Assembly (NCBI RefSeq): GCF_035998295.1
Contig: NZ_DASYHS010000227.1
Location: 1-30,918 of the forward strand
Source: DASYHS01 sp035998295
Lineage (GTDB): Bacteria > Pseudomonadota > Alphaproteobacteria > Azospirillales > Azospirillaceae
DNA length: 30,918 nt
Reading direction: 5' to 3'
This document shows positions 15,139-22,243 of the stretch, piece by piece. The position numbers were made by a program, and so were the translations under genes. How positions within the stretch are numbered: position 1 is the first letter of the stretch; each line of letters opens with the position of its first letter. Below the pieces are notes generated by a model. The model saw only the letters and a list, made by a program, of their open reading frames with translations, was not told where the DNA came from and did not search any database.

Positions 15139-16493
15139 TCCCGAACCCGATGCGCCGCACGGTCTTCCTGCTGGTCCTGCCGCTGCTGCTCCTGTTCGCG
15201 GCGGTGCCGCGGGCCGACGCCGTCGACATCGAGCGGGTCGTCAGCCCGGGCGGCATCGAGGCGTGGCTGGTGCGCGACCCCAAGGTGCCGCTGCTGTCGA
15301 TGGAGTTCTCCTTCGAGGGCGGCTCGGCCGCCGACCCCACCGGCAAGGAGGGGCTCGCCAACCTGCTCTCCTCGCTGCTCGACGAGGGGGCGGGCCCCTA
15401 CGACAGCGAGGAGTTCCAGCGCCGCCTCAACGACAATACGATCTCGCTCGGCTTCGATGCGCGCGCCGACGCCTTCTTCGGCAGCCTCAAGACCCTGACC
15501 GAGACGCGCGACGAGGCGGTCGACCTGCTGCGCCTCGCCCTGACCGAGCCGCGCTTCGAGGACGAGGCGGTGGAACGCATGCGCTCGTCGGTGACGAGCA
15601 GCATCCGCCGCTCGCTCGGCGATCCCGACTACGTCGCGCGCAGGGCGTTCTACGATGCCGCCTATCCCGACCATCCCTACGGCCGCCCCACCCTCGGCAC
15701 GCTGGACACCGTGCCGGCGATCGGGGCGGGGGACCTGCGGGAGTTCGTCGACCGGCGCTTCGCCAAGGACAACCTGACCGTCGGCGTCTCGGGCGACATC
15801 ACGGCCGAGGAGCTCGGCCCCCTGCTCGACCGCGTCTTCGGCGCCCTGCCCGAGCACGCGGAGCCGCTGAAGGTCGAGGACCGGCCGCCAGAGACCGGCG
15901 GGCGGACCCTGGTCGCCGAACGGCCGATCGCCCAGAGCATCATCCTGATGGGGCAGCCGGGCGTGAAGCGGAACGATCCGGACTGGTTCCCGGCGCTGGT
16001 GATGAACTACGTGCTGGGCGGGGGCGGCTTCGGCTCGCGCCTGATGGAGGAGATCCGCGAGGAGCGCGGCCTGACCTACGGCGTCTACAGCTACCTCGTG
16101 CCGTTCCGCGACACGGCGCTGGTGATGGCCGGCGGGTCGACCGCCAACGCCAACGCCGGCCAGATGGTCGAGCTGATGAAGGAGGAGTGGCGCCGCATGC
16201 GCGAGGAAGGCCTGAGCGAGGCCGAGCTGGCCGACGCCAAGACCTACCTGACCGGTTCCTTCCCGCTGCAGTTCACCTCGACCGACGCGATCGCGGGCAT
16301 CTTGCTGCAGGTGCAGCGCGACGATCTCGGGATCGACTACCTGGACCGCCGCAACGCCCTGATCGAGGCGGTGACGCTGGAGCAGGTGAACGCGCTCGCC
16401 CGGCGGCTGCTGGCGCCGGACGCGCTGATGACGGTCGTCGTCGGCCGGCCGGAGGGCCTGGGGCAGGCGGAGACCCTCGATCGGCGTAGCTGA
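15135..16493 (+). CDS. M16 family peptidase-like protein, non-catalytic partner, exported
   Basis: This 452-residue M16-fold protein has lost the zinc site: where HxxEH should be, it reads GLANLLSSLLDEG. It keeps the C-terminal substrate-closing motif in GGGGFGSRLMEEIREERGLTYGVYSY. That is the standard split: one subunit has zinc, the other the Arg/Tyr motif. I choose GTG 15135, which overlaps the previous stop and has GAAGAGG eight bases upstream. The alternative ATG at 15150 lacks a Shine-Dalgarno but would also give a good signal peptide (MRRTVFLLVLPLLLLFAAVPRADA). It is expected to dimerise with the upstream gene product in the periplasm. Confidence 0.92.
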   Translation: MIPNPMRRTVFLLVLPLLLLFAAVPRADAVDIERVVSPGGIEAWLVRDPKVPLLSMEFSFEGGSAADPTGKEGLANLLSSLLDEGAGPYDSEEFQRRLNDNTISLGFDARADAFFGSLKTLTETRDEAVDLLRLALTEPRFEDEAVERMRSSVTSSIRRSLGDPDYVARRAFYDAAYPDHPYGRPTLGTLDTVPAIGAGDLREFVDRRFAKDNLTVGVSGDITAEELGPLLDRVFGALPEHAEPLKVEDRPPETGGRTLVAERPIAQSIILMGQPGVKRNDPDWFPALVMNYVLGGGGFGSRLMEEIREERGLTYGVYSYLVPFRDTALVMAGGSTANANAGQMVELMKEEWRRMREEGLSEAELADAKTYLTGSFPLQFTSTDAIAGILLQVQRDDLGIDYLDRRNALIEAVTLEQVNALARRLLAPDALMTVVVGRPEGLGQAETLDRRS

Positions 16494-16609
16494 TCGGGAC
16501 GGCCCCCGACCGGGTGGCGGGCTCCGGGGGAGCGGGTCGACCGCCGCCCGGCGCCCGTGCCATCCTGGCGCCCGCCCCCTGCGATTACCGAGATCAAGGA
16601 GAAGCCCCG

Positions 16610-18256
16610 ATGCCCGCCCTGACCCAGTCGCCCGCGTGGCAGGCCCTCGCGACGCATCAGGCCGAAATGGCGGGGCGGCACATGCGCGACCTGTTCGCGG
16701 GCGAGCCGGACCGGTTCCGGCAGTTCTCGGTCGGCCTCGACGGGTTCCTGCTGGACTACTCCAAGAACCGCATCACCCCGCGCACGCTGTCGCTGCTGGC
16801 CGGGCTCGCGCGCCAGCAGCGGCTGGAGGAGTGGCGCGACCGCATGTTCGCCGGCGAGCGGATCAACGTCACCGAGGACCGGGCGGTGCTGCACGTGGCG
16901 CTGCGCAACCGGTCGGGCCGGCCCATGACGGTCGACGGGCGCGACGTGATGCCCGACGTGAACGCCGTGCTCGCCCATATGCGCCGCTTCGTCGAGGCGG
17001 TGCGGTCGGGGGCGTGGAGCGGGCACACGGGGCAGCGCATCCGCTCGGTGGTCAATATCGGCATCGGCGGCTCGGACCTCGGCCCGGCGATGGCGGTGCA
17101 GGCGCTGCAGCCCTTCGCGCATCCCGGGATCGAGATGCATTTCGTGTCCAACGTCGACGGCACCCACATCGCGGAGGCCCTGAATCGCTGCGATCCCGAG
17201 ACGACGCTGTTCGTCGTCGCCTCCAAGACCTTCACGACCCAGGAGACGCTGGCCAACGCGCGCACCGCGCGCGACTGGCTGGTCGGCCGGCTCGGCGACG
17301 AGGACGCGGTCGCCCGCCATTTCGTCGCCGTCTCGACCAACGGGAAGGAGGTGCGCGCGTTCGGGATCGACCCCGAGAACATGTTCGTGTTCTGGGACTG
17401 GGTCGGCGGGCGCTACAGCCTGTGGTCGGCGATCGGCCTGCCGATCGCGATCGCGGTCGGCATGGACGGGTTCGAGGAGATGCTGGCCGGCGGCCACGAC
17501 ATGGACGAGCATTTCCGGACCGCGCCGCTGGAGGCCAACATGCCGGCGATCCTCGGCCTGCTCGGCGTCTGGTACGCCAATTTCTGGGACGCGGCCGCGC
17601 ATGCGGTGCTGCCCTACGACCAGTACCTCCAGCGCCTGCCGGCATATCTCCAGCAGGCCGACATGGAGAGCAACGGCAAGTCCGTCGACCGCGAGGGCAT
17701 GAGGGTCGACTACCAGACCGGCCCGATCGTCTTCGGCGAGCCGGGCACCAACGGCCAGCACGCGTTCTACCAGCTGATCCACCAGGGCACGCGGCTGATC
17801 CCGTGCGACTTCCTGGCCCCGGTCGAGAGCCTGAACCCCGTCGGCGGGCACCACGCGATCCTGCTGTCGAACTACCTGGCCCAGCCCGAGGCGCTGATGC
17901 GCGGCCGGACCGAGGACGAGGTGCGCGCCGAGATGGCCCGGGCGGGGGTGCAGGACGCCGCGATCGACGCCGTCGCCCCGCACCGCGCGTTCGAGGGGAA
18001 CCGCCCCACCAACACGATCCTGTTCCGCAAGCTCGACCCGCGCACGCTCGGCCGCCTGATCGCACTGTACGAGCATAAGATCTTCGTCCAGGGGATCGTC
18101 TGGAACATCAACTCCTTCGACCAGTGGGGGGTCGAGCTGGGCAAGCAGCTGGCCCGCGCGATCCTGCCCGAGCTGGCCGCCGGCGGGCCGCCGGAAGGGC
18201 ACGACGCCTCGACCGCGGCGCTGATCGAGGCGTGCAGGGCCGGGACCGGGAGCTGA
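16610..18256 (+). CDS. pgi: glucose-6-phosphate isomerase
   Basis: Pgi interconverts glucose-6-phosphate and fructose-6-phosphate in the cytoplasm. The 548-residue protein has the full-length (E. coli-type) form. AAGGAG at 16596-16601 is eight bases before the ATG. Both family signatures are present: FWDWVGGRYSLWSAIGL and NSFDQWGVELGK near the C-terminus. The sugar-phosphate site SNVDGTHI and SKTFTTQET is conserved, and the catalytic Glu and His sit in MESNGK and GQHAFYQLIHQGT. It follows the M16 pair after 116 bp, on the same strand but with its own ribosome site. It is convergent with the ABC permease gene. Confidence 0.98.
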   Translation: MPALTQSPAWQALATHQAEMAGRHMRDLFAGEPDRFRQFSVGLDGFLLDYSKNRITPRTLSLLAGLARQQRLEEWRDRMFAGERINVTEDRAVLHVALRNRSGRPMTVDGRDVMPDVNAVLAHMRRFVEAVRSGAWSGHTGQRIRSVVNIGIGGSDLGPAMAVQALQPFAHPGIEMHFVSNVDGTHIAEALNRCDPETTLFVVASKTFTTQETLANARTARDWLVGRLGDEDAVARHFVAVSTNGKEVRAFGIDPENMFVFWDWVGGRYSLWSAIGLPIAIAVGMDGFEEMLAGGHDMDEHFRTAPLEANMPAILGLLGVWYANFWDAAAHAVLPYDQYLQRLPAYLQQADMESNGKSVDREGMRVDYQTGPIVFGEPGTNGQHAFYQLIHQGTRLIPCDFLAPVESLNPVGGHHAILLSNYLAQPEALMRGRTEDEVRAEMARAGVQDAAIDAVAPHRAFEGNRPTNTILFRKLDPRTLGRLIALYEHKIFVQGIVWNINSFDQWGVELGKQLARAILPELAAGGPPEGHDASTAALIEACRAGTGS

Positions 18257-18285
18257 GCCCCGGGAACTAAGCCCGGGACGGGGAA

Positions 18286-18337
18286 GCGGCGGCCGGCCGT
18301 CCAGGACACCCACCCAGACGGACGACCGGGCCGCCGC
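18286..18337. terminator. large imperfect hairpin between pgi and the convergent ABC permease gene
   Basis: The arm 18286-18302 (GCGGCGGCCGGCCGTCC) pairs with 18320-18337 (GGACGACCGGGCCGCCGC). There are nine perfect outer pairs, one bulge and one mismatch. It sits between two convergent genes and probably ends transcription from both sides. No T-run is visible. Confidence 0.5.
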
Positions 18338-18342
18338 CTCCC

Positions 18343-19155
18343 CTAACCCCCCTCCAAGGGCCGGAAGAGGGGGGTATCGTGTGCCCTGCCGCCGGGCCGG
18401 CGCCAGGGGGCGAGGCGGCGCTCGGTCCGGGCGAGGCAACCGTCGACCAGCAGCGACGCGCCGGCCAGCACGGCGACCGCGGCGCAGGCACCGGCCGCGT
18501 CCCAGGCCTGGGTGGAGCGCAGGACCAGGCTGCCGAGCCCGGCCTGGGCGCCCAGGAACTCGCAGATCAGCGCGCCGGCCGTGGCCCGCCGGACCGCCGG
18601 CCGCAAGGTGGCGAGCAGGCGGTCCTCGGCGACCGGCACCAGCAGGTGGCGCAGCAGCGCGAAGCGGCCGGCGCCGAGCATGCGCGCGTTGGCGAGCGTC
18701 GCCGGATCGAGGCCGAGCAGCGAGCGCCGGACCTCGACCAGGCTCGCCAGCCCCACGAACAGGGCCGCGAGCCCTACCGCCGAGCCGACGCCCGGCCCCA
18801 GCCACGAGACGAGCAGGGGCGCGGCCGCCAGCGGCGCGATCGCGGCGACGGTGTCCGCCTCGTCCAGGAGGCCGGCCGCCAGCCGCGGGACCAGCGACAG
18901 GGCCAGCCCGGCGAGGCCGCCGAACAGGCCGCCGAAGGAATAGCCCATCAGCACCTCGAACGCGGTGACTGCCAGGTCGCGGTACGGCTCGGGTTCGCCC
19001 GCCCATTGCGCCAGCCGCAGCGCCACGGCGGAGGGCGGCGGCAGCAGGACGGGGTCCACGGCGCCGGCCGCGACCACCGCTTCCCAGGCCGCCAGCACCA
19101 TCCCCGCCAGCAGCAGGTGGGCGAGGCGGCGCGTCCATCGGCCCGCGTCAGGCAT
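18343..19155 (-). CDS. ABC transporter permease, NitT/TauT (SsuC-like) type
   Basis: This 270-residue inner-membrane permease has about six hydrophobic helices and an EAA-type cytoplasmic loop. The loop is recognisable in LDPATLANARMLGAGRFALLRHLLVPVAEDRLLATLRPAV, followed by the usual GALICEFLGAQAGLGSLV segment. The N-terminal LLPPPSAVALRL motif is typical of SsuC/TauC-like proteins. Compared with the family, the P-(x)-LP-x-I region after the EAA glycine is altered (VPVAEDR). The start overlaps the end of the ATPase gene by 8 bp, so they are translated together. No substrate-binding protein gene accompanies them in the window. The substrate cannot be read, and the degenerate ATPase next door makes activity uncertain. 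Confidence 0.82.
   Translation of the reverse strand: MPDAGRWTRRLAHLLLAGMVLAAWEAVVAAGAVDPVLLPPPSAVALRLAQWAGEPEPYRDLAVTAFEVLMGYSFGGLFGGLAGLALSLVPRLAAGLLDEADTVAAIAPLAAAPLLVSWLGPGVGSAVGLAALFVGLASLVEVRRSLLGLDPATLANARMLGAGRFALLRHLLVPVAEDRLLATLRPAVRRATAGALICEFLGAQAGLGSLVLRSTQAWDAAGACAAVAVLAGASLLVDGCLARTERRLAPWRRPGGRAHDTPLFRPLEGG
18346..18375 (-). terminator. hairpin at the end of the permease gene
   Basis: ACCCCCCTC (18346-18354) and GAGGGGGGT (18367-18375) form a perfect 9-bp stem with a 12-base loop. It covers the last codons of the permease and its stop. With the neighbouring hairpin at 18286-18337 it forms a double barrier between convergent units. Confidence 0.4.
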
Positions 19156-19990
19156 CGGCCTTCTCCAGTTCCAAGCGCAGCCAGTCCCCGACCTCGCGCA
19201 CGGTCCGGGCGAACTCGGGAGCCAGCCTGACCTCCGCGACGTCGCGGGGCCGCGGCAGCGACACCGCGATGTCGGCGACGATGCGGCTGCCGGGGCCGGC
19301 CGCCATGACCAGGACGCGGTCGGCGAGCGCCACCGCCTGCTGGACGTCCCGCGTCGCCAGCACGACGGTCCTCGGCCGCTCGTTCCACAGCCTCAGGAGC
19401 TGCGCCTCCAGGGCCAGGCGCGCGTTGGGCTCGATCGTGGCGAAGGGGTCGTCGGCGAGAAGGACGCGCGGCGACGGGGCCAGCACCTGGGCGAGGTGGA
19501 CCCTGCGGCGCTGCGGCTGCGACAGCTCGCCCGGATGGCGCAAGGCGACGCCGGCAAGGCCGAGGCGGGCGAGCCAGACATTGGCCTGGGCCCGCGCCCG
19601 GTCGAGGTCCTGGCCGCGGAAAACCAGCCCGGCCGCGACGTTGTCGAGGGCGGTCTTCCACTCGAACAGGACGTCGCCCTGGAACAGGAGGCCGAACTCG
19701 GCGTGGCGGCCGGGATCGGAGCGGCCGAACCGCTCGACGATGCCGGCGGCGGGAGCGGCCAGTCCGGCCGCCGCCGCGAGCAGGGCGCTCTTGCCGCAGC
19801 CCGACGGCCCGACCAGCGCGACGAACTCGCCGTCCGCGATCGTGAAGGAGACGTCGCGCACCGCCAGCCCGCGCGCGTCGCAGACGCCGACCCCGGCCAT
19901 GCGCAGGACGACGTCGCGCTCGCCGCGCCCCGCCGGGGCCGGCCGCCCGGGCGGCCGCGCGAAGGGAAGGAGCCCCGCCATGCCGCTCAT
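19148..19990 (-). CDS. ABC transporter ATP-binding protein, NitT/TauT-like, with degenerate catalytic motifs
   Basis: This 280-residue protein has the SsuB/TauB fold. Walker A is intact (VGPSGCGKSALL) and the Q-loop is present (GLLFQGDVLFEWKTALDNV). Three other key motifs differ from functional ATPases. The signature LSGGQ reads LSQPQ (GELSQPQRRRVHLAQ). Walker B reads VLLADDPFATIEP, with Asp where the catalytic Glu should be. The switch histidine is Arg (VVLATRDVQQAV). ATP binding seems possible but hydrolysis would be weak or absent unless the partner compensates. It lies 22 bp after the tautomerase gene and overlaps the permease gene. The start at 19990 has a GGGGA just upstream; the ATG three codons later is an alternative. 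It may be a decaying transporter or a family with a changed role. Confidence 0.82.
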   Translation of the reverse strand: MSGMAGLLPFARPPGRPAPAGRGERDVVLRMAGVGVCDARGLAVRDVSFTIADGEFVALVGPSGCGKSALLAAAAGLAAPAAGIVERFGRSDPGRHAEFGLLFQGDVLFEWKTALDNVAAGLVFRGQDLDRARAQANVWLARLGLAGVALRHPGELSQPQRRRVHLAQVLAPSPRVLLADDPFATIEPNARLALEAQLLRLWNERPRTVVLATRDVQQAVALADRVLVMAAGPGSRIVADIAVSLPRPRDVAEVRLAPEFARTVREVGDWLRLELEKADA

Positions 19991-20012
19991 TCCCCGGTCC
20001 CCCCGCGCCGCG

Positions 20013-21116
20013 TCACGACACGGCCTCCGGGACGCGGTGGAGCACGTCCCAGGGGACGTAGACCCGCCCGTCCAGCAGGCGCCGCGCGGTGCGCAGCAGG
20101 GAGGCCCGGCGGACCGTCACGCCGCCGCCGAACGGCTCGGCCGCGATCTCCACCTGGATGCTCCCGGTCGGGTGCTCGACCGTCACCACCCGCGAGCCGG
20201 GCTGCGCGTCGGCGCAGACGCCGTTGGGGAGCGTTCCCGGCAGCACGCAGGCGGTCGCCAGGCACACCGCCCCGGTCGCGGCATAGGCCCGGTGGCAGGC
20301 ATGGGGCATGAAGTAGCGGGACGCGACGGTGCCCCCCAGCCGCGGCGGCGCCACCAGCGCGGGCTTGGGGATGACCTTGCCCGACACGTCGCCCAGTCCC
20401 ATCAGGGCGCCGGCCTCGCGCCGGACGGCCTCCAGGCGGGCCAGGAACGCCGTGTCGGCGTCGAGCTCGGCCGGCGTCTCGTGGCCGCGCTTGCCGAGGT
20501 CGGCGGCGTCGATGAAGACCATGGGGATCGCCATGTCCACGCAGCTCACCCGCACGCCGGCCACGAGGTCGATGGGGTTCCCGGTCGGCAGCAGGCTGCC
20601 GGTCTTCGAGCCGGCGGCGTCGAGGAAGCCGAGCCGCACCGGAGCCGCCGTGCCGGGGACGCCGTCGATGCTCGTCCCTCCCTCGTAGGTGACGACCCCG
20701 CCGGGCGTCTGGACCACCGCCTCCACGAGCTTGCCGGTGTTGACGTTGTGGATCAGGACGCTGGTCTCCGGGCTGTCCGCGGGCACCAGGCCCGTCTCGA
20801 TCGCGAAGGGGCCGACGGCCGCGAGCATGTTGCCGCAATTGGCCTCGGTGTCGACGAGGCGGCTGCGCACCGACACCTGGGCGAACAGGTAGTCGACGTC
20901 CGCGTCCGCGCGCCGGGACGGCCCGACGATGCCGACCTTGCTGGTCAGCGGGTGGCCGCCGCCGATGCCGTCGACCTGGAGCTCGTGGCCGGCACCCATG
21001 ATCGCCATCAGGGTCTCGTCCCGCAGGCGCGGATCGACCGGCAGGTCGTCCGCCAGCAGGAGCGGCCCGCGGGACGTCCCGCCGCGCATCAGCACGCAAG
21101 GGATCGGAACCATCAT
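20013..21116 (-). CDS. PrpF/DUF453-family isomerase, probable 4-oxalomesaconate tautomerase (GalD-like)
   Basis: This 367-residue protein has the two-domain diaminopimelate-epimerase-like PrpF fold. It starts PIPCVLMRGGTSRGPLLLADDLP, the hallmark of the family. GIGGGHPLTSKVGIV supplies the conserved lysine and DTEANCGNMLAAVGPFA the conserved cysteine. A second half contains IPKPALVAPP and MPHACHRAYAATGAVCLATACVLPGTLPN. The closest named type I recognise is 4-oxalomesaconate tautomerase (GalD/LigU), which acts in gallate and protocatechuate 4,5-cleavage breakdown. 2-Methylaconitate isomerase (PrpF) is the alternative. The start is the first of two adjacent ATGs. It heads an operon with the ABC ATPase and permease, divergent from a LysR regulator, an arrangement typical of catabolic clusters. 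No other pathway gene (hydratase, aldolase, dioxygenase) is in the window. Confidence 0.85.
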   Translation of the reverse strand: MMVPIPCVLMRGGTSRGPLLLADDLPVDPRLRDETLMAIMGAGHELQVDGIGGGHPLTSKVGIVGPSRRADADVDYLFAQVSVRSRLVDTEANCGNMLAAVGPFAIETGLVPADSPETSVLIHNVNTGKLVEAVVQTPGGVVTYEGGTSIDGVPGTAAPVRLGFLDAAGSKTGSLLPTGNPIDLVAGVRVSCVDMAIPMVFIDAADLGKRGHETPAELDADTAFLARLEAVRREAGALMGLGDVSGKVIPKPALVAPPRLGGTVASRYFMPHACHRAYAATGAVCLATACVLPGTLPNGVCADAQPGSRVVTVEHPTGSIQVEIAAEPFGGGVTVRRASLLRTARRLLDGRVYVPWDVLHRVPEAVS

Positions 21117-21209
21117 GCCGGCCCCCCGGTTCCCGTTGCGGCGAAGACACAACCTTGAGTGATCTTTGCCATTACCTTTGCCGCGCACCAGACGTGACAC
21201 GCGGCTAGG

Positions 21210-21237
21210 TTGCCCGCCGTTCGTAAATAGGTACAAT
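21210..21237 (+). promoter_or_regulatory. probable promoter of the LysR-type regulator gene
   Basis: TTGCCC (21210-21215), a 16-bp spacer and TACAAT (21232-21237) form a good sigma-70-like promoter, with the transcript expected to begin near 21244. The region is AT-rich compared with its surroundings. Confidence 0.5.
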
Positions 21238-21252
21238 GCAAAGAAACTCAAA

Positions 21253-21275
21253 ATTGATGCGAATCGTGCATGAAT
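21253..21275. promoter_or_regulatory. LysR-type operator dyad over the regulator's start codon
   Basis: ATTGATGC (21253-21260), seven bases, then GCATGAAT (21268-21275): seven of eight pairs match. The core ATGC-N7-GCAT contains the T-N11-A pattern (T21258, A21270) of LysR-type regulator sites. The right arm includes the ATG at 21270, so binding would block the regulator's own transcription or translation. That fits autorepression with divergent activation of the tautomerase operon. Confidence 0.5.
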
Positions 21276-22178
21276 GTGGATCTGGACGGCTTTCGGGCCT
21301 TCGTCGCCGTTGCGGAACTGGGTAGCTTCCATGATGCAGCGAATGCGTTGAATATTTCCCAACCGGCGCTGAGCCGGCGGGTGCAGAAGCTGGAGGAGGC
21401 GCTGGGTGCCGCGCTGTTCGACCGCACCACCCGGCGCGTCCACCTGACGACGGTCGGCCGGGACTTCCTGCCCAAGGCGCGGCGGCTGCTGGACGAGCTG
21501 GAGTCGTCCCTGCTCGGCATCCGCGAGCTCGCTGAGCGGCGCTCGGGCCAGGTGACGATCGCCTGCATCCCGACCGCCACGTACTATTTCCTGCCCACCG
21601 TGATCCGCGCCTACAATGCCCAGTACCCCCGCATCCGCATCCGCATCCTCGACCTGACCGGCAACGAGGTGCTGGAGCGGGTGATCAGCGGCGAGGCGGA
21701 TTTCGGCCTCAGCATGCTGGGCAGCCAGGACGCGGAGCTGGAGTTCGAGGCGCTGCTCGACGACCCCTTCGTGCTGGCCTGCCGGCACGACCACGCGTTC
21801 GCCGCCAGGGAGGCGGTGTCGTGGCGCGAGCTGGCGGGGCATCCCTTCATCACGGTCGGACGCCAGAGCGGCAACCGCCTCCTGCTCGACAACGGGCTCG
21901 CCGGCTGCGAGTGGCGCCCGCGCTGGTTCTACGAGGTGCAGCACCTCGCGACCTCGCTCGGGCTGGTGGAGGCCGGGCTCGGCGTCGCGGCGGTGCCGAA
22001 GCTGGCGATGCCCGGCGAGAACCATCCGATCCTGACCAGCCGGCCGCTGCTGGACCCCCTGATCCGGCGCACGATCGGCGTGATCCGCCGGCGCGCCACG
22101 ACGCTGTCGCCGGCCGCCGACGTGTTCCATTCGATGCTGCTGGAGGCCTGGAGCCATCTCGCCGGGGGTGCCGCTTAA
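21270..22178 (+). CDS. LysR-type transcriptional regulator
   Basis: This 302-residue regulator has the N-terminal winged helix-turn-helix of the LysR family: FRAFVAVAELGSFHDAANALNISQPALSRRVQKLEEALGAALFDRTTRRVHLT (residues 8 to about 60). A periplasmic-binding-protein-like co-inducer domain follows from about residue 90 (GQVTIACIPTATYYFLPTVI onward). It is divergent from the tautomerase/ABC operon with a 153-bp shared control region and a LysR-type dyad at 21253-21275. It most likely controls that operon in response to a pathway intermediate, which I cannot identify. The start ATG at 21270 fits the family N-terminus, although no strong Shine-Dalgarno precedes it. Confidence 0.95.
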   Translation: MNVDLDGFRAFVAVAELGSFHDAANALNISQPALSRRVQKLEEALGAALFDRTTRRVHLTTVGRDFLPKARRLLDELESSLLGIRELAERRSGQVTIACIPTATYYFLPTVIRAYNAQYPRIRIRILDLTGNEVLERVISGEADFGLSMLGSQDAELEFEALLDDPFVLACRHDHAFAAREAVSWRELAGHPFITVGRQSGNRLLLDNGLAGCEWRPRWFYEVQHLATSLGLVEAGLGVAAVPKLAMPGENHPILTSRPLLDPLIRRTIGVIRRRATTLSPAADVFHSMLLEAWSHLAGGAA

Positions 22179-22227
22179 CCGATCGCTAACGGTGCGTCTG
22201 GCTAGATCCAGGGGAACCACGGCGATC

Positions 22228-22243
22228 AAGGAGCTGCGCCCTG
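22228..22243 (+). promoter_or_regulatory. Shine-Dalgarno AAGGAG followed by CTG start
   Basis: AAGGAG (22228-22233) is followed after seven bases by CTG (22241-22243), in frame with the pentapeptide-repeat gene. No canonical start codon exists between the upstream in-frame stop (22187) and ATG 22319, and that ATG has no Shine-Dalgarno. Confidence 0.5.

Noticed and set aside
13842..16493. An 883-codon frame that would start inside the first M16 gene and fuse into the second
   Set aside because: The first half is a frame shadow of the M16 catalytic gene. Only the part from 15135 on is family-like, and it has its own signal peptide and ribosome site.
16337..19138. A 933-codon minus-strand frame across pgi and into the ABC permease region
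   Set aside because: It is antisense to pgi and in another frame from the permease, with Arg/Ala/Pro/Gly-rich sequence and no recognisable domain.
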